Assembly: GCF_030272615.1 (NCBI RefSeq)
Contig: NC_081408.1
Coordinates: 68,055,546 to 68,119,545, forward strand
Direction: 5' to 3'
DNA length: 64,000 nt
DNA from: Cryptomeria japonica
Lineage: Eukaryota; Streptophyta; Pinopsida; Cupressales; Cupressaceae
Below are positions 59,547-64,000 of the stretch, piece after piece. Under the pieces are notes generated by a model, which was given only the letters and a program-made list of their open reading frames with translations, was not told the DNA's origin and did no database searches. Within the stretch, counting starts at the first letter, position 1. Every line of letters starts with the position of its first letter. The translations under genes were made by a program, and so were the position numbers.

Positions 59547-61050
59547 GGATCTTCAGAAGTTGAGAAGGTAGACATAGGTTTTGAAAATGATCCCAAAGTG
59601 GTTTTGCTTGGGAATTGCCTTACACATAAGGAGAGAAAGGTATTCATTGATCTACTCACAAGATACATTGATGTTTTTGCATGGTGCTATGATGATCTCA
59701 AAGAATTTATGAATGGTGAGTTCAAGCATCAAATTTCCCTCAAACCTAATTCAATTCCATTTAGGCAAAAGAAGAGGCAATTGACCTGAAGATAGCAGAT
59801 GCAATCTTCACAAAAGTGGATAAAATGTTGAAAGCCAAAATAATCTATCCAATTCCTCATTCTACGTGGGTAGCAAATATAGTTCCTATTAGAAAGAAAA
59901 ATGGGGAGATCAGAATTTGTGTTGATTTTCGCAATCTAAATCAAGCATGCCTCAAGGATAACTATCCTCTTCCAGTTATGGATCACCTTCTTCAAACCAT
60001 TTCTGGATCTGAAATGATGTCCATGCTTGATAGGTTTTCAGTCTATAATCAAATCAGTGTGGATCAAGAGGATCAGCACAAAACTACTTTTACTACTCCA
60101 TGGGGAACTTTTGCTTACAACAAAATGCCTTTCGGTTTAATTAATGCTGGTGCCACTTTTCAACATGCAATGGATCTCTCCTTTGGTGATCTAAGAAACA
60201 AGATTGTTGTTGTTTATTTGGATGACCTAACTGTCTTTTCCAAGAAATGAGAAGAGCATGCATATCATCTTGAATGTGTGTTGAAGCGATGTAGGCAACA
60301 AGGGATCTCCTTGAATCCAAAGAAATCTATTTTTGGGGTAATGGAAGGGAAATTGTTAGGTCACATTGTTGCAAAGGAAGGAAATCACATTGATCCTAAG
60401 TGAGTTAAATCTATTCAGTAGTTGTAGTTACCTTCTACTAAGCCTAGAGTTCGCTCATTCTTTGGCCAAATAAATTTTATAAGAAAATTCATCCCAGATT
60501 TTTTTGAGATCACAAAATCAATTGTTGAGATGATGAAAGGTAATGAGATTTTCAAATGGTCAAAGGAAGGGAAGCGAGCATTCAGTCAAATCAAGTCAGC
60601 TATAGCAGATGCTCCCACGTTGATGTATCCAGACTTCAACAAGAATTTCAATGTTTACTATTATGCTTCAGATTCCATATTGTCTATAATTTTAACTCAA
60701 AATCATAATGATAATGCTGAGGTGCCAGTAGCTTTTATGAGCATTCCCTTAAAGAAACATGAACTGAAGTATTCTGTTGTTGAAAAGAAAGCTTTTGCTG
60801 TGGTAAAGGTCATGAAACAATTTCATTTCTACATCTTGAATTCACACTCTAATATATATGTTCTCGACACTATTGTAAAGACAATTCTTACTCAACAGGA
60901 TATTGGATTGAGCAAGAGACCTTCTTGGATTGCAAATGTTCAGGAATATGATATTGACATCAAACCTACCAAGCTTGTCCAAGGGCAAGTATTATGCAAG
61001 TTGTTGGCTGAAAATACATCAGAAGGAGAACTTATTTCAGGTTCTGAATT
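59547..61050 (+). pseudogene. Element X reverse transcriptase and native RNase H
   Basis: The frame starts with FVDLLTRYIDVFAW-type sequence (here FIDLLTRYIDVFAWCYDDL, 59645) and shifts by one base near 59780-59810. RT motifs follow: KIIYPIPHSTWVANIVPI, RICVDFRNLNQACLKDNYPL, MLDRFSVYNQISV, TTPWGTFAYNKMPFGL, and the intact catalytic YLDD at 60215-60226. The RNase H part (60630-60900) has YYYASDSILSIILTQ, where the first catalytic Asp of DAS is Tyr, then LKYSVVEKKAFAVV. Stops at 60248 (TGA), 60402 (TGA), 60420 and 60426 (TAG). Otherwise the frame is long and open. Confidence 0.9.
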
Positions 61051-62341
61051 GCCTTTAGTTTTTTTAATTAGCACCACAGATGATTGGTTCACCAATATAG
61101 CCTACTTTCTCACATATGGAGAATGTCCGACTTACCTTACCTCTAAAGAGAAATGGATTGTCAAGTTGAAGGTAGCTAAGTATATTATTTGGGGTGATGT
61201 CTTGTACAAAAAGGGAATAGATGGTACTTTCTTGAGATGTGTGGATAAAGAGCAAAGAGAGAAGCTTCTTAAGTTCTTTCACAATGAAGCATGTGGTGGG
61301 CATTTAATTTCCTCAGTAACAACATACAAGATGCTAAGAAATTGTTACTATTGGCCCGAGATGTTCAGGGATGCTGATGAGTGGGTGAAGAAATATGATA
61401 CATGTCAGCAGTTCAAAGGAAAAGTACAACTTGCTGCTTTGCCATTAAAGATAGTAATCATAGAGGAGCCTTTTCAACAATGGGGTTTGGATTTCATCAG
61501 TCCTATTCATCCTCAATCTAGTGCAAATAACACTCATATCCTGTTAGCTATGAATTATTTTACTAAGTGGGTTGAGGTTGTTCCAGTGAGCCAAACAACA
61601 TTAGAGGTAGTTTGTGACTTCATGAAGCAAAACATCTTAGTAAGATATGGAGTCCTGCATAAGATTGTCACCAACAATGCCACCAATTTCTCTTCCCATG
61701 AGATATCAGCTTTTTGTTACAAATATGGAATCATTCTCTCTCATGCATCCGACTGTTACCCACAAGGGAATGGTCAAGTTGAATCCAATAATAAGAATAT
61801 TATTACCATTCTCCAGAAGCTAGTTGATGAAAATCAAAGGACGTGGCACAAACATTTGTATGAGGCATTATGGGTTGATCGCACCACAAAGAAAAGAGCT
61901 ATCGGGTTATCTCCTTTTGAAATAGTTTATGGAACAAAAGCGAAGTTGCCTATTCCTTTGGAGTTAGCTTTTCTCAAATTGCAAGAAGTTTTGGAGAATT
62001 ATGAATTCAAAGATGCCTTAGAAAAGCGAGTGATGTATTTGCCCAAGATGGATCAGAAAAGAGAGGCAGTGGTCAATAGAATTAGAGAACATCAAATGTG
62101 AGTTAAGGAGTTATTTGATAGAAGAGCAAGAGAAAGACTATTCCGTGTTGGTGACTTGGTTTTGTTGTGGGATAAAAGAAGAGAGCCAAAGGGAATGCAT
62201 GGCAAATTTGATTAGCTTTGGAGAGGACCTTTTCACATCAGACAGGTTTGCAATGAGAATTCATTCTACTTGGCATATATGGATGGAACACATTTGCCAC
62301 TTCCTTATAGTGGGCAACATTTGAAACTTTATAATCAGTAG
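61051..62341 (+). pseudogene. Element X integrase
   Basis: Zinc domain: HNEACGGH ... YYWPEMFRDADEWVKKYDTC (61280-61410), with Tyr in place of the third ligand Cys. The catalytic core has WGLDFISPIHPQSS (first Asp, 61485), KIVTNNATNFSSHE (second Asp replaced by Asn, 61672), and QGNGQVESNNKN with the Glu (61765). C-terminal: LFRVGDLVLLWDKRREPKG, RGPFHIRQV, FYLAYMDG, GQHLKLYNQ, stop at 62339-62341. Only three stops. No chromodomain. Confidence 0.9.
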
Positions 62342-62588
62342 GGCGGATTGTCATTCATCCATGTACATAAGATAAATAAGGTTTTTGTCTTTGTCCCAGT
62401 TTTGGTTTGTAGTGAAGGATTTTTCTTTCCTTCATGTTTTGATTTTATCCTTCTTGTCTTCTGCATGTTTTTGTCTTGTGTCTCTCTTGACTCTCTGATC
62501 GAATGAATTGTGCACTAGCCTACGAAACAAGAGATTTGGGTTCATCCTGCGTCCTTTGCAGTCCTTGTCCCCAGTTAGAGTCAGCTAT
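62342..62588 (+). other. X region between integrase and 3' LTR
   Basis: Non-coding, T-rich. No good polypurine tract precedes the repeat start at 62589. A short purine run (AGTAGGGCGGA, 62338-62348) followed by TTGTCATTC is an alternative PPT/LTR border. Confidence 0.4.
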
Positions 62589-63189
62589 TGCCCTCATATT
62601 TGGCATACCTATTATTTGAAATTCAAATTGTTCCCAAGGTTGGAAAAAGGTCCAATGAGTCTTTACGCGTAGGTAATGAGCACGTTGTCCAAGGTCATTA
62701 GTAGTCAAAATCTAAAAAATGAAAGAATTTTAAGAATTACCACAAATTGAAGGAAATCACTTGACAGTCAAGATCTAAACATCATTTTGTATCACATGTC
62801 CAACTTTCACTTGAACCCAATTCATACTTTGTCATATTTTAAACTTTCAATTTTTGGTCTCTATTGCTCCCAAATGATTAAAATATCTCATCCTAGGATT
62901 CATCATGAGGTGTAAATAATTTTGTGGACCTATTTTCCTACCATTGATGCATGTTTCAAGTTTTAGGACCTAACTCCCTACCGTTTGAAAGTTATGTCAT
63001 TTTTCACCAGCCAAAGCAATAAATTTAAAATATTTAAATTATTTCTCAAATAATAATTTAATATTTAAATTATTTTAATGTCTGGTCATTTGTGATTAAA
63101 AATTCATTCAAAAGAATCAGTTGCACTCTTCCTTGTTTCCTCTTTGTGATCAATGGTTTCTAAGGTCTAAAGGAGATAGTTCGTGAATC

Positions 63190-63441
63190 AGAAGGTTATA
63201 AATGCTCACTTTTTGAGCATTCTTAACCTCATTTCTTAACCTTTTGTCAAGAAGGTTAGAAATGCTCACTTTTTGAGCATTTCTAACCCATATTTCTAAC
63301 CTCTCACAACACAAAAAAAGAGGTTAATAATGCTCAAAAAGTGAGCATTCCTAACCTCATTTCTTAACCTCGTGGGTCCCACTTTGTCAATAAGGTTAGA
63401 AATGCTCACTTTTTGAGCATTCTTAACCTCATTTCTTAACC
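63190..63441 (+). repeat. Hairpin array in X 3' LTR
   Basis: The same inverted repeats as at 35950-36198 (AATGCTCACTTTTTGAGCATT cores, one copy in opposite orientation). The number and order of copies are preserved. Confidence 0.9.
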
Positions 63442-63824
63442 ACTTATAATTGCAGAATGGAAGCACAAACATGCCGCGAATTCTGGATATGAATGCAAAA
63501 GTATGAGAGGTGTAGTCAGGGCCCATGAATTGTTTGCACACAATGAAAGATTTGTAGAGATTTGGTTGATAAATTCAACCTCTCACCCTCACACAATATC
63601 TTTTCCTTGCCGGATAAAGATAGATGAACTACATTGAATCATATCAAAGGTTGCAATTAATAAAGTTTAAATGCATATGATTGTAGAATGTGTTAAGTGT
63701 AAACAATCCATACATTGCAGAGCAAATGGAGGAGAGACAATTAAAATGATTGCTGGATATGCACCGCACTATCTAAGTCACTTGTCAAAGCGTAAAAGTT
63801 ATAATGGCTTGCAAGCCGACAGAA

Positions 63825-64000
63825 GGTAACATGATCACCAAACTTGATCTAGTTTCCATTGCTATAACTTTCAGGTTACCTTTCAAAGATCAGTTCACAA
63901 AGGTAAATAGGGAATATGCAAAAAGTTATTTTATCAATAATGAAACCCAGTGTTTGAATAAAATAGCCAGAAAGTGGTTAGCAAAACCAAGGAAAGGAAA
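63825..64000 (+). pseudogene. X LTR frame, internal fragment in the 3' LTR
   Basis: The fragment is open to the window edge: GNMITKLDLVSIAITFRLPF, then NREYAKSYFINNETQCLN. It matches the 5' LTR frame at 37921-38096. The N-terminal codons before it are lost through the deletion described for this LTR. Confidence 0.8.

Larger units (their letters stand above)
35344..64000 (+). mobile_element. Element X: gypsy element with giant coding LTRs
   Basis: Order: LTR (35344-55929, split by A), tRNA-Arg-like PBS at 55939, gag, protease, aRNH, RT-RNase H, integrase (to 62341), and a second LTR copy from 62589 to beyond the window. The two LTR copies share the start TGCC(A/C)TCATATTTGGC and about 1.2 kb of continuous similarity, with roughly 7-8 percent mismatches over the first 430 bases by eye. 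X is inserted in the aRNH of D. The internal region is about 6.7 kb. Alternative: the flanking copies could be two separate insertions of one family. The PBS directly after the end of the first copy argues against that. Confidence 0.72.
62589..64000 (+). repeat. Element X 3' LTR, 5' part (runs off the window)
   Basis: It matches 35344 to about 36584, then jumps to about 37918: a deletion of about 1.33 kb relative to the 5' LTR that removes the upstream region and start of the frame. It contains the hairpin array (63190-63441). Confidence 0.8.

Noticed and set aside
62338-62360. AGTAGGGCGGA followed by TTGTCATTC as the true PPT and 3' LTR start of X
   Set aside because: It would require the first 240 bases of the 5' LTR to be missing exactly where X meets D. 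The shared start TGCC at 35344 and 62589, together with the break in the D frame at 35344, is simpler, although no good PPT precedes 62589.
62520-62708. Minus-strand frame of 62 codons at the start of the X 3' LTR
   Set aside because: It crosses the LTR border, the matching 5' LTR region is closed by a stop, and it has no motif.

Overview
The window looks like nuclear DNA from a large, repeat-rich plant genome. A gymnosperm, probably a conifer, is my best guess, inferred from the dense nesting, the Tat-type Ty3/gypsy elements with two RNase H domains and the plant mobile domain (PMD) reading frames. I found no ordinary single-copy host gene, no tRNA or rRNA gene and no CRISPR array. Almost every base belongs to seven LTR retrotransposons inserted into one another; I call them P, C, Y, D, B, X and A. 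All coding regions are decayed: they carry in-frame stops, many of them C-to-T changes, and a few frameshifts.

Layout. Element P (+) is the oldest host: a gag-protease fragment at 11924-14601, cut on both sides. On its left is C (-), whose 5' LTR is 10676-11923 and whose primer-binding site (PBS) and gag-like frame follow downwards; C runs into Y (-), which occupies about 1-7040. On its right is D (-), whose 3' LTR starts at 28638. That LTR is split by B (+), a complete 12.95-kb non-autonomous element at 15533-28485 with a near-perfect target duplication. D continues with a PMD frame in antisense at 29959-32037, then integrase and plant-type RNase H (aRNH) at 33828-35343, where X (+) interrupts it. 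X runs from 35344 past the window end. Its 5' LTR is in turn split by A (+), a near-complete 14.2-kb element at 38210-52392 flanked by a perfect GGATG duplication.

Most notable point. With A removed, X has a 5' LTR of about 6.4 kb (35344-38209 plus 52398-55929). This LTR carries a frame of roughly 1,048 codons for a protein of unknown function. Right after the LTR come a tRNA-Arg-like PBS, then gag, protease, aRNH, RT-RNase H and integrase, then a second copy of the LTR at 62589. The unrelated-by-position element Y, on the other strand, repeats the plan: a homologous frame of about 1,190 codons (5325-1745), an LTR end near 806, a similar PBS (798-781) and gag. Together they suggest a gypsy lineage whose giant LTRs encode a protein in U3. 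In X the aRNH precedes RT, unlike A and D where it sits between RNase H and integrase.

How the parts work together. Gag makes the particle; protease, RT, the RNase H domains and integrase copy and insert the element; LTRs, PBS and polypurine tracts (PPTs) supply promoter and priming sites. B and C lack a recognisable pol and would need enzymes from relatives such as A or D. B, A and D share a PPT type and a post-pol motif. B and D share an antisense PMD frame with short tandem repeats upstream of it.
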